Source of the DNA: an uncultured Rhodovulum sp. | Lineage (GTDB): Bacteria > Pseudomonadota > Alphaproteobacteria > Rhodobacterales > Rhodobacteraceae | DNA: 8,236 nucleotides | Assembly: GCA_946221765.1 (NCBI GenBank) | Contig: CAMIMK010000134.1 | Location: forward strand, 1 to 8,236 | Reading direction: 5' to 3' | Part shown: in pieces, positions 1-6,600 of the stretch | How the letters are laid out: each line of letters begins with the position of its first letter | Position numbering within the stretch: the stretch's first letter is position 1 | Notes under the pieces: generated by a model | What the model was told of the DNA's origin: nothing | Seen by the model: only the letters and a program-made list of their open reading frames with translations | The model's database searches: none | Translations under genes and position numbers: made by a program

Positions 1-334
1 TGCCGTCCGGTCCTTCGCGGCGCGGGCGCTGCAGCTCCGGGGCTATACGGTGATCGAGGCGGCCTCGGGCGAGGAGGCGCTGGAGATCCTGCAGGACGAG
101 AGCCTGCACGTCGACGTGCTGCTGTCCGATGTCATCATGCCGGGGCTCGACGGTCCGGCCTGGGTGCGCGAGGCCCGCAAGTCGCGCCCGGACGCGAAGG
201 TCATCTTCGTCTCGGGCTATGCGGAGGACGTCTTCGGCGGTGCCGACGGCGGCATCCCGGATGCGGCCTTCCTGCCAAAGCCCTTCACGCTGCCGGAGCT
301 GACACAGAAGGTGAAGGAGCTGATCGACGCCTGA
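1..334 (+). CDS. cckA: CckA-like hybrid histidine kinase, C-terminal receiver domain (5' end outside window)
   Basis: The open frame begins at base 2 and runs into the window from the left; 110 codons remain before TGA at 332-334. The visible part is nearly a whole response-regulator receiver domain. The phospho-accepting Asp is the GAT at 128-130 in LLSDVIMPGLDGP, followed by the conserved Ser of VIFVSGYAED and the Lys of FLPKPF. The N-terminal acidic pair of the domain would lie just left of the window. The run AVRSFAARALQLRGY, the SGYAE motif and the FLPKPF ending closely match the C-terminal receiver of CckA. That protein is the membrane-bound hybrid kinase/phosphatase which passes phosphate through ChpT to CtrA in alphaproteobacteria. 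An internal ATG at 50 falls inside the domain and is not a start. Only the last domain is visible, so another hybrid kinase with a similar receiver cannot be fully excluded. Confidence 0.8.
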   Translation, partial: AVRSFAARALQLRGYTVIEAASGEEALEILQDESLHVDVLLSDVIMPGLDGPAWVREARKSRPDAKVIFVSGYAEDVFGGADGGIPDAAFLPKPFTLPELTQKVKELIDA

Positions 335-335
335 T

Positions 336-360
336 CCTCGGCCGTCACCGGCGGGCGAGG
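336..360. terminator. Stem-loop across the convergent gene junction (possible bidirectional terminator)
   Basis: CCTCGGCCG at 336-344 can pair with CGGC (349-352) and CGAGG (356-360) around a TCAC loop. This gives nine G/C-rich base pairs with a three-base GGG bulge on the right arm. It spans the 10-bp gap between the two convergent genes and extends into the last codons of the minus-strand gene. No T-run follows on either strand, so it is not a canonical intrinsic terminator. It may stall polymerase or protect 3' ends, or simply be a product of high GC content. Confidence 0.35.
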
Positions 361-1124
361 CGGAAGGCGGTGGCGGCGAGCCAGCCCGAGGCGAGGGCGA
401 CGGCCACGGCCAGGATGCCGTAGACGAGCGGCTGGTCGCGCGAGAGGTTGAAGAGCCAGCGCTCGATGCCGGCCTTGGCGACCTCGATCTCGGTTGCGCC
501 GGAGCTGATCACCTTGCGGTCGCTCACGAGGAAGAATTCCGCCTCGTAGCTGCCTTCGGTCAGGTTCGCCGGCAGCAGGAACCGGGTCTGGAACAGCGTC
601 TCCTGCGACAGGGTGACGCCGTTGTCGATCTGGGCATACTGGCCGGCCTGTTCCTTGAGGCGGACGACAGCCGTGGCGAAATCGCTTGTGTCCTCGATGC
701 CTTCGTGGCTGCCGACGCGGCGCACCGCCTGGTCCATGCCGATCTGGTGGCGCAGCCGCTCGGTTTCGGACAGGAGGCCCGCAAGTGGCCGGGTCGAGGC
801 GATGGCGTAGAAGGTGGGCACGTCCCGCACCCGCACCGACTCGGTATTCAGCCAGATGCCGAAATGGCGGTCCTTGCGGCGCACGACGACATTGCGCGTC
901 GGTCCCTTGATGGTGACGATGATGTCGAGCGGGGGCGCCGCCGGGTCGATGGGGGCGTCCCGCCGGATGGCCCCGAAGACGAAGATCTCGGACCCGGTGA
1001 AATCCGCGGTCAGGGCGATCTTGTCGACCGACAGCCCCGTCACCACCGTCTGCGCCAGCAGCGGTGCCGCCAGAAGCAGCGTCACGAGGGCGGCGAGGCC
1101 GGCGGCCCCGCGGCGCAGGATCAC
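345..1124 (-). CDS. TIGR02186 / PF09608-family membrane-anchored periplasmic protein
   Basis: A 259-residue protein of unknown function. I start it at GTG 1124-1122 because this overlaps the stop of the upstream permease gene as GTGA and places a clean signal peptide at the N terminus; longer in-frame extensions are only the shadow of the permease gene. Residues 1-24 form a signal sequence: basic RR, then a hydrophobic Leu/Ala core ending in an LLA-type cleavage site before QTVVTG. Residues about 25-230 are a soluble, presumably periplasmic domain with beta-rich stretches (IFVFGAIRRD, LDIIVTIKGP, YEAEFFLVSDRKV). A single membrane segment lies at about 232-254, ending in a basic RLARR tail. 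Length and two-ended topology match the alphaproteobacterial Alph_Pro_TM family (about 260-270 residues). Translational coupling to the TauE/SafE permease suggests joint function at the inner membrane, possibly as a periplasmic partner; that is inference. Confidence 0.85.
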   Translation of the reverse strand: MILRRGAAGLAALVTLLLAAPLLAQTVVTGLSVDKIALTADFTGSEIFVFGAIRRDAPIDPAAPPLDIIVTIKGPTRNVVVRRKDRHFGIWLNTESVRVRDVPTFYAIASTRPLAGLLSETERLRHQIGMDQAVRRVGSHEGIEDTSDFATAVVRLKEQAGQYAQIDNGVTLSQETLFQTRFLLPANLTEGSYEAEFFLVSDRKVISSGATEIEVAKAGIERWLFNLSRDQPLVYGILAVAVALASGWLAATAFRLARR

Positions 1125-2032
1125 GCCTGCCCCAGCGAGTAGAACTCCGCAGGGGCCGCGACGAGGTCGTAGAGGAGCTTCAGGCAGACGGCGAGGACCA
1201 GCAGGGCGAGCAGGATGCGCAGCTGCTCCGCCCGCAGGCGCTGGGCCACGCTGACGCCGATCTGGGCGCCGATGACGCCGCCGATCAGCAGGATGATGGC
1301 GAGCAGCATGTCGACGCTGCGCGTCTCGACCGCCTGCAGGATCGTGGTGAAACTCGTCACGAACAGGAACTGGAAGACCGAGGTTCCGACGACGACCTTG
1401 GTCGGCATGCCGATCAGGTAGATCATCGCCGGCACCATGATGAAGCCGCCCCCCACCCCCATCACGGCGCCGAGGATCCCGACGAGGAAGCCGATGATGA
1501 AGGGCGGGATGGCGCTGACATAGAGCTGCGAGACGCGGAAGCGCATCTTGAGCGGCAGGCCATGGGCCCAGGTGTGGCGGCGGCGGGCGACGAGGGCGGC
1601 GTTGGGGTCGTTGCGCCGGCGCATCGCGCGCAGGCTCTCCATCAGCATCAGTGCGCCGATCGTTCCGAGCAGGAAGACGTAGAGCAGGCTGACGACGATC
1701 TCGAAATGCCCCTTGCTGCGCAGGATGTCGAAGATCCGCACGCCGAGGAAGGAGCCGAGCATGCCCCCGGCCAGCAGGATGCCGCCCATTCGGAAATCGA
1801 CGGTCTTGCGGCGCAGGTGGCCGAGAAAGGCCGAGAAGGACGAGCCCGCGATCTGGTTGGCCGCGGAGGCAACGGCGACGGTCGGCGGGATGCCGATGAA
1901 GAACAGGAGCGGCGTGAGGATGAAGCCGCCGCCCACGCCGAACATGCCCGACAGCAGGCCCACCATCGTGCCGATCGCGAGGAGGAGTAGGGCGTCGACC
2001 GAAACCTCGGCGATCGGCAGATAGATCTGCAT
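1121..2032 (-). CDS. TauE/SafE-family anion permease (sulfite exporter family)
   Basis: A 303-residue polytopic inner-membrane protein. It shows the family's internal duplication: FGVGGGFILTP at about 31-41 and MGVGGGFIMVP at about 191-201, each following a hydrophobic helix with a GxLxGxxG-type run and each followed by a segment with a conserved Gly-Ile/Met-Pro turn. The two halves are separated by a basic cytoplasmic-looking loop at about 134-165 (RAMRRRN, ARRRHTW). About eight membrane segments can be picked out by eye. Family members move sulfite, sulfoacetate or other small organic or sulfur anions, but the substrate cannot be read from sequence and no sulfur-metabolism gene is in view. 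ATG 2032-2030 is the only sensible in-frame start; its ribosome-binding site is weak (GGA about 9 bases upstream). The stop overlaps the next gene by four bases, so the two are cotranslated. Confidence 0.9.
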   Translation of the reverse strand: MQIYLPIAEVSVDALLLLAIGTMVGLLSGMFGVGGGFILTPLLFFIGIPPTVAVASAANQIAGSSFSAFLGHLRRKTVDFRMGGILLAGGMLGSFLGVRIFDILRSKGHFEIVVSLLYVFLLGTIGALMLMESLRAMRRRNDPNAALVARRRHTWAHGLPLKMRFRVSQLYVSAIPPFIIGFLVGILGAVMGVGGGFIMVPAMIYLIGMPTKVVVGTSVFQFLFVTSFTTILQAVETRSVDMLLAIILLIGGVIGAQIGVSVAQRLRAEQLRILLALLVLAVCLKLLYDLVAAPAEFYSLGQA

Positions 2033-2070
2033 GCGGCGGTCCAGGGGCGGAAGTCTTCTCCACCCATAGC

Positions 2071-2084
2071 CCGCGGCCGCGCGG
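2071..2084. repeat. GC-only inverted repeat in the gap between the phosphorylase and permease genes
   Basis: Within the 105-bp gap (2033-2137) the bases CCGCG-GCCG-CGCGG form a 14-bp inverted repeat with 5-bp arms, containing a GCGGCCGC core. No T-run follows it on the minus strand, so it is not an obvious terminator of the upstream operon. A very weak promoter-like pair (GTGAAA, 17 bases, TATGGG on the minus strand) brackets it. I do not consider that pair strong enough to call. Whether the permease pair has its own promoter or is read through from the nucleoside operon cannot be decided from sequence. Confidence 0.3.
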
Positions 2085-2137
2085 ATTTCACCTGCAAACT
2101 GCGCAGCCGCCGACGAAGGGGCCGGAGGTGTGTCCGC

Positions 2138-2947
2138 TCAGTCGACGGGCGGGATTTCCTCCGAGGAGAGCAGGCGCGTCAGGATGCGTTCCAGCTTGGG
2201 CGCGCCGAGCGGGGCGATCGCCTTGGTGTGGTTGTGGCTCAGCACCTCGGCACTCATGCCCGCCGCCATGTTGGTGACGACCGAGATCGCTCCGACGCGC
2301 AGTCCGAAGAAGCGGGCGAGGATCACCTCGGGCACGGTCGACATGCCGACGGCATCGGCGCCGAGGGTGCGCAGCGCCCGGATTTCGGCCGGGGTTTCAA
2401 AGGTCGGGCCGGAATACCAGGCATAGACCCCCTCGGCGAGCGGGACGCCTTCCGCCGCCGCCGCCGCCGCAAGCGCCTGCCGGAGCCGAGGGCAGTAGGC
2501 GTCAACCATGTTGACGAAGCGCTGTTCGCTCTGCTCGCCGATCAGCGGGTTGCGGCCGGAGAAGTTGATGTGGTCGGTGATCAGCATCAGGTCGCCCGGG
2601 CCGATCCGGGGATCGAGCGAGCCCGCCGCATTGGTGATGAAGAGCCGCGTGACGCCAAGGGCCGCAAGCACCTCGATCGGGCCCCGCATGACCGCCGCAT
2701 CGCCTTGCTCGTAGTAATGGGCCCGGCCGCCCAGCACCACCACACGCCGGCCGTGGAGCTGGCCGATGACCAGTTGCGCTGTATGGCCGGAGACGCTTGG
2801 ACGGGGGAAGCCGGTCAGGGTGTCGAAGGGAATGGCGATGCCATCCACCATGTCCGCAATATGGGACAGGCCGGATCCGAGGATCAGGGCTGTGTCGACC
2901 GGCTCCTCGCCGGCCAGGGATCGAACCAGGTCGACGGCAGTTTCCAT
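2138..2947 (-). CDS. punA: Purine-nucleoside phosphorylase, trimeric type, 6-oxopurine specific
   Basis: A 269-residue cytosolic enzyme that splits purine nucleosides with phosphate into free base and (deoxy)ribose-1-phosphate. The trimeric PNP/MTAP-family signatures occur in order: phosphate-loop GSGL at 24-27, His55 in SGHTAQ, Arg75/His77 in GRAHYYE, NAAGS at 106-110, FETPAE at 183-188 with the base-binding Glu184, GMSTVPE at 201-207, and Asn226 in VTNMAAG with His240 fourteen residues later. By alignment to human PNP these match Glu201, Asn243 and His257. Asn rather than Asp at 226 favours inosine/guanosine over methylthioadenosine. The length is normal. The start at ATG 2947-2945 lies six bases past the stop of the upstream permease gene, with only a weak purine stretch as ribosome-binding site, suggesting coupled translation as the last gene of the import operon. 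The symbol follows the PunA/XapA family and is a label rather than proof of orthology; xanthosine could also be a substrate. Confidence 0.93.
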   Translation of the reverse strand: METAVDLVRSLAGEEPVDTALILGSGLSHIADMVDGIAIPFDTLTGFPRPSVSGHTAQLVIGQLHGRRVVVLGGRAHYYEQGDAAVMRGPIEVLAALGVTRLFITNAAGSLDPRIGPGDLMLITDHINFSGRNPLIGEQSEQRFVNMVDAYCPRLRQALAAAAAAEGVPLAEGVYAWYSGPTFETPAEIRALRTLGADAVGMSTVPEVILARFFGLRVGAISVVTNMAAGMSAEVLSHNHTKAIAPLGAPKLERILTRLLSSEEIPPVD

Positions 2948-2953
2948 GGGTGT

Positions 2954-3922
2954 TCAGCGCTCTTTCATATAAGGTCGGCCTCCGGCGCGCGGGGGCACCG
3001 CGCGGCCGACAAACCCGGCGAGGATCACGACCGTGAGGACGTAGGGCAAGGCCTGCATCGCCTGGACGGGAAGGACGACCGGGCCAAGATGGAGGCCCTG
3101 ATAGCGTATGGCGATTGCGTCCAGCAACCCGAAAAGCAGGCAGGCGCCAAGCGCCGGCAGGGGCCGCCACTTGGCGAAGATGAGCGCCGCCAGGGCGATG
3201 AATCCCTTGCCGGCGGTCATCTCGCGGACGAAGCTCGCGGACTGGGCAAGTGCCAGATAAGCCCCTGCAATCCCGCACAGAATGCCGCAGATCAGCACCG
3301 CCTGATAGCGCAGGCGGGTGACGGAGATCCCGGCGGTATCGACGGCGCCGGGATTCTCGCCGACGGCGCGCAGCCGCAGTCCGAAGCGGGTATGGAAGAG
3401 GATCCAGGCCGTGGCGGGGACAGCGGCCAGGGCAAAATACACCAATAGGTTGTGTCCGGAGATCAGGTCACGGTAGATCGGGCCGAGGAGGGGCACGCCG
3501 CCGAGGCTGTCGGCGAAGGGCAGGGTCAGCGAGAGGAACCGCGCCTCGGCCGGCAGCTGCGGCGTCTGCCCGCCCTGGGCGAACCAGTGCTGGCCGATGA
3601 GCGCCGTGAGGCCCGAGGCGAGGAAGTTGATCGCCACGCCGGAGATGAGCTGGTTGCCCTTGAGCGTGATCGAGGCGAGGCCGTGGATCAGCGACAGGGC
3701 CAGCGAGGCGCCGATGCCGGCGAGCAGCCCGATCCAGGCCGAGCCGGTGACGGCCGCCACCGCCGCGGCGAGGAAGGCGGCGGCGAGCATCTTGCCCTCC
3801 AGCCCGATGTCGAAGATGCCCGCCCGCTCGGAATAGAGCCCGGCGAGGCAGGCGAGCAGCAGCGGCGTCGCCAGCCGCAGGCTGGAGGACAGGATCTGCA
3901 GCAGCGTGGCGAGATCCATCAT
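2954..3922 (-). CDS. Nucleoside ABC transporter permease, second subunit (BPD_transp_2, NupQ/YufQ-like)
   Basis: A 322-residue inner-membrane permease of the branched-chain-amino-acid/ribose/nucleoside class. Diagnostic stretches are ERAGIFDIGLEG at 32-43, close to the first membrane segments; the cytoplasmic coupling-loop motif at 177-199 (HTRFGLRLRAVGENPGAVDTAGI, key residues Arg-Ala-Val-Gly-Glu-Asn-Pro); and GKGFIALAALIFAKWRP at 238-254. About eight to ten hydrophobic segments are visible. It should pair with the longer permease encoded just upstream to form a heterodimeric channel powered by the double-NBD ATPase. The start ATG 3922-3920 overlaps the stop of the upstream permease as ATGA; a second ATG follows immediately, so the true start could be one codon later. 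The ending (RPYMKER) is ordinary. Nucleoside as substrate is inferred from the BMP-type binding protein and the phosphorylase in the same operon. Confidence 0.92.
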   Translation of the reverse strand: MMDLATLLQILSSSLRLATPLLLACLAGLYSERAGIFDIGLEGKMLAAAFLAAAVAAVTGSAWIGLLAGIGASLALSLIHGLASITLKGNQLISGVAINFLASGLTALIGQHWFAQGGQTPQLPAEARFLSLTLPFADSLGGVPLLGPIYRDLISGHNLLVYFALAAVPATAWILFHTRFGLRLRAVGENPGAVDTAGISVTRLRYQAVLICGILCGIAGAYLALAQSASFVREMTAGKGFIALAALIFAKWRPLPALGACLLFGLLDAIAIRYQGLHLGPVVLPVQAMQALPYVLTVVILAGFVGRAVPPRAGGRPYMKER

Positions 3923-5007
3923 GAGCGGGCCCGCTGGAAAAGCCGCGTCACCGGCACGCGGACGAGGTTTTCGAGCGCGCCGGTGAAGAGGATCACCAGC
4001 GCCTGGATGACGAGGATCATGTCGCGGGTGATCGCCGGCATTTCGAAGGCAAGCTCGGCCCCCCCCTGATAGAGCAGGCCGAAGAGGATCGCGGCGAGCA
4101 CGACGCCCACGGGATGCGAGCGGCCCATCAGTGCCACCGCAATGCCGACGAAGCCCGCGCCGCCCACATAGTCGAGCACCAGGCGATGCTGGAAGCCCAT
4201 GACGACATTGAGGGCCATCATCCCCGACATCGCACCCGAGATCATCATGGTGACGATGGTGATGCGCACGGGATCGACGCCGGCATAGAGGGCGGCCGGC
4301 TCGGAATGGCCGAAGGCGCGCAGCTCGTAGCCGAAGCGCGTGCGCCAGATCAGCACCCAGGTGAAGGCGGCCGCGGCCAGCGCGAGCAGCGAGGTGAGGT
4401 TCATCGGCGTGCGCGACATGGCGATGCCGAGCGCGCCGAGCATCTCGTGCATCATCGGCAGGTTGGTGCCCGGGGCGAAGTTGCGCGTCTCCGGCGCCAT
4501 CTTGCCCGGCACCTTCAGCACGTTGACGAGGAGATAGACGACGAGCGCCGCGGCGATGAAGTTGAACATGATCGTGGTGATGACCACGTGGCTGCCCCGC
4601 TTCGCCTGCAGGTAGCCCGGAATGAAGGCCCAGGCCGCGCCGAAGGCGCCGGCTCCGAGGATGGCGACGGGCAGGGCGAGCGTCCAGTGCGGCCAGGGCA
4701 CCGCCAGGCAGACGAGGGTGACGCCGATGCCCCCGAGCGCGGCCTGCCCCTCGCCGCCGATGTTGAAGAGCCCGGCATGATAGGCGATGGCGACCGAGAG
4801 GCCGGTGAAGACGAAGGTCGTGGCGTAGTAGAGCGTGTAGCCGATCCCGTAGGACGAGCCGAGCGCCCCCGTCAGCAGCAGCCGGAGCGCCGAGACCGGG
4901 TTCTCGCCGATGAAGAGCACGACGAGCCCGGCGACGAGGAAGGCGAGCATCAGGTTCAGCGCAGGGATCAGCAGGAGGTCGGCCCAGCGGGGCAGGGCGG
5001 GGTTCAT
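3919..5007 (-). CDS. Nucleoside ABC transporter permease, first subunit (BPD_transp_2, NupP/YufP-like)
   Basis: A 362-residue inner-membrane permease. The start is ATG 5007-5005, overlapping the ATPase stop as ATGA; the open frame continues upstream to 5472, but that part is Arg/Pro-rich antisense-frame noise inside the ATPase gene. Features seen: an N-terminal membrane segment at about 11-33; the motif HAGLFNIGGEGQ at 77-88, equivalent to the FDIGLEG motif of the partner permease; a long extracytoplasmic loop at about 165-200 (GKMAPETRNFAPGTN); the coupling-loop motif RTRFGYELRAFGHSEPAAL starting at 222; and GGAGFVGIAVALMGRSHP at 282-299. The extra N-terminal helix and the long loop are typical of the larger of the two permeases in BMP-type systems. 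It is expected to heterodimerise with the following gene product. Confidence 0.92.
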   Translation of the reverse strand: MNPALPRWADLLLIPALNLMLAFLVAGLVVLFIGENPVSALRLLLTGALGSSYGIGYTLYYATTFVFTGLSVAIAYHAGLFNIGGEGQAALGGIGVTLVCLAVPWPHWTLALPVAILGAGAFGAAWAFIPGYLQAKRGSHVVITTIMFNFIAAALVVYLLVNVLKVPGKMAPETRNFAPGTNLPMMHEMLGALGIAMSRTPMNLTSLLALAAAAFTWVLIWRTRFGYELRAFGHSEPAALYAGVDPVRITIVTMMISGAMSGMMALNVVMGFQHRLVLDYVGGAGFVGIAVALMGRSHPVGVVLAAILFGLLYQGGAELAFEMPAITRDMILVIQALVILFTGALENLVRVPVTRLFQRARS

Positions 5008-6593
5008 GCCCGCGTCTCCGGCTCGATGCCGGCCATCAGCAGGCCGAGGTCGCGCTCGTCGGCCGCATCGGCGGCGCGCTGGCCGGAGATGCGGCCGTCG
5101 AACATCACGAGGATGCGGTCCGACAGGGCCCGGATCTCGTCGAGCTCGACCGAGACGAGCAGGATCGCCTTGCCCCGGTCGCGCAGCGCCAGGATCTGCT
5201 GGTGGATGAACTCGATGGCGCCGATGTCGACGCCGCGGGTCGGCTGGCCGACCAGCAGGACATCCGGGTCGCGCTCCATCTCGCGGGCGATGACGATCTT
5301 CTGCTGGTTGCCGCCCGAGAAATTCGCGGTCTTGAGGTCGCAGGACGGCGGGCGGATGTCGAAGCGCTCGATCGAGTGCCGGGCAAGGTCGCGGATCGCC
5401 GTGCGGTCGAGCGTGAGGGCCGGGCCCTGGAAGCGCGCCTCGTGCTGATAGCCGAGGCAGGAGCTTTCCCATTCGGGAAAGGCCATGACCAGGCCGCGGC
5501 GGTGCCGGTCTTCGGGAATATGCGCGATCCGCGCCTGCCGGCGGTCGTCGGCATTGGTGGGCCGCGACAGGTCGAGCGGCTGGCCGCGCAGCGTCACCCG
5601 GCCCGTGGTGGCGGCACGGATCCCGGCCAGCACCTCCAGAAGCTCGGACTGGCCGTTGCCGGCGACGCCGGCGATTCCCGTGACTTCGCCCGCCCTCAGG
5701 CTGAAGCTGAGCCCCTTGAGGCGCTCCACGCCCTGGGCGTCGGTCAGCCCCAGATCCTCGACCTCCAGCAGCACCGGGCCGGGCACCGCCGGCGCCTTCT
5801 CGACGCGGAGCAGCACCCGCCGTCCCACCATCGCCTCGGCGATCTCGGCGGGGGTCGTGTCGGCGGTGCGGAAGGTGCGGACCATCTCGCCGCGCCGCAT
5901 CACGCTGACCGCGTCGGTCACCGCCATGATCTCGCGCAGCTTGTGGGTGATGAGCAGGATCGTCTTTCCCTCGGCCTTCAGGTGGCCGAGGATGCGGAAC
6001 AGGTGGTCGGCCTCGGCCGGGGTCAGGACGCCGGTCGGCTCGTCGAGGATCAGGATGTCGCAGTCCCGGTAGAGTGCCTTGAGGATCTCGACGCGCTGCT
6101 GGAATCCGACCGACAGCTCGCCCACCACCGCGTCGGGATCGACCTCCAGCCGGTATTCGCGCGCCAGCCGGGTCAGCGCCTCCCGCGCCCGCGCCATCGC
6201 GGAGCGCAGGAGCGGCCCGTCCTCGGCCCCGAGGACCACGTTCTCCAGAACCGTGAACGGCTCCACCAGCATGAAATGCTGGTGGACCATGCCGATCCCC
6301 GCCCGGATCGCGGCAAGGCTGTCGGGAATGGCGACCGGCCGCCCGCCGATGCGGATCTCGCCGGAATCGGCCTGGTAGAAGCCATAAAGGATCGACATCA
6401 GGGTTGACTTGCCGGCGCCGTTCTCGCCGACGATGCCGTGGATCGTGCCCCTGCGGACGGTCAGGTCAATGTCGCGGTTGGCCTGGACGGTGCCGAAACG
6501 CTTCGTGATGCCGACGAGTTCGATTGCAGGCGGCAGGTCCGGCGGCGCCTCTGCCGGTCCCGTCGCCTCCGCACTGGCTCCCGCCCCCGCCAT
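5004..6593 (-). CDS. Nucleoside ABC transporter ATPase with two nucleotide-binding domains (NupO/YufO-like)
   Basis: A 529-residue cytoplasmic ATPase with tandem NBDs. NBD1 is canonical: Walker A GENGAGKST at 56-64, Q-loop VHQHFML around Gln105, signature LSVGFQQR at 160-167, Walker B ILILDEP at 180-186 and switch His217 in LITHKL. NBD2 is degenerate in the way usual for this class: GVAGNGQSE at 309-317 lacks the Walker Lys, FSGGNQQK at 425-432 is intact, the Walker B acidic pair is replaced by Gly-Gln in LLVGQPTRGVD, and the switch His is Val in SVELDE. Thus one composite site should hydrolyse ATP efficiently. Residues 1-22 are an Ala/Pro/Glu-rich extension before the first beta strand. The start at ATG 6593 lies seven bases after the binding-protein stop; the only SD-like run, GGGAG, touches the ATG with almost no spacer, and no other in-frame start is better. 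Its stop overlaps the first permease start. Confidence 0.95.
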   Translation of the reverse strand: MAGAGASAEATGPAEAPPDLPPAIELVGITKRFGTVQANRDIDLTVRRGTIHGIVGENGAGKSTLMSILYGFYQADSGEIRIGGRPVAIPDSLAAIRAGIGMVHQHFMLVEPFTVLENVVLGAEDGPLLRSAMARAREALTRLAREYRLEVDPDAVVGELSVGFQQRVEILKALYRDCDILILDEPTGVLTPAEADHLFRILGHLKAEGKTILLITHKLREIMAVTDAVSVMRRGEMVRTFRTADTTPAEIAEAMVGRRVLLRVEKAPAVPGPVLLEVEDLGLTDAQGVERLKGLSFSLRAGEVTGIAGVAGNGQSELLEVLAGIRAATTGRVTLRGQPLDLSRPTNADDRRQARIAHIPEDRHRRGLVMAFPEWESSCLGYQHEARFQGPALTLDRTAIRDLARHSIERFDIRPPSCDLKTANFSGGNQQKIVIAREMERDPDVLLVGQPTRGVDIGAIEFIHQQILALRDRGKAILLVSVELDEIRALSDRILVMFDGRISGQRAADAADERDLGLLMAGIEPETRA

Positions 6594-6600
6594 CTCCCGG

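Noticed and set aside
1064..1990. A 308-codon plus-strand frame opposite the TauE/SafE gene.
   Set aside because: Extremely Asp/Glu/Arg/His-rich low-complexity translation, antisense to a clear membrane protein gene; no family resemblance.
1125..2063. The frame of the TIGR02186 protein continues upstream to an ATG at 2063, giving a 572-residue fusion.
   Set aside because: The extra 313 residues are Arg/Pro/His-rich shadow translation of the TauE/SafE gene; the GTG at 1124 with signal peptide and GTGA overlap is far better.
2452..2478. A run of GCC/GCG repeats inside the phosphorylase gene as a possible microsatellite.
   Set aside because: It encodes a short Ala-rich helix at about residues 158-165 of the phosphorylase and sits in frame; such Ala runs are common in high-GC genes.
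5008..5472. The first permease frame extends 155 codons upstream of 5007.
   Set aside because: The extension is Arg/Pro-rich noise within the ATPase gene; ATG 5007 gives a standard permease N terminus and an ATGA overlap.
5004..5700. The degenerate Walker A and Walker B of the second NBD as a sign of gene decay.
   Set aside because: Loss of the Lys and of the acidic pair in NBD2 is normal for this class of tandem sugar/nucleoside importer ATPases, and the signature motif is intact.
2228..6407. Long plus-strand open frames opposite the transporter genes (2228-3448, 4114-5448, 5202-6407).
   Set aside because: They lie exactly antisense to well-supported genes, are rich in Arg, Gly, Asp, His and Ala with no recognisable domain, and arise from third-position G/C bias that removes stops from the opposite strand.
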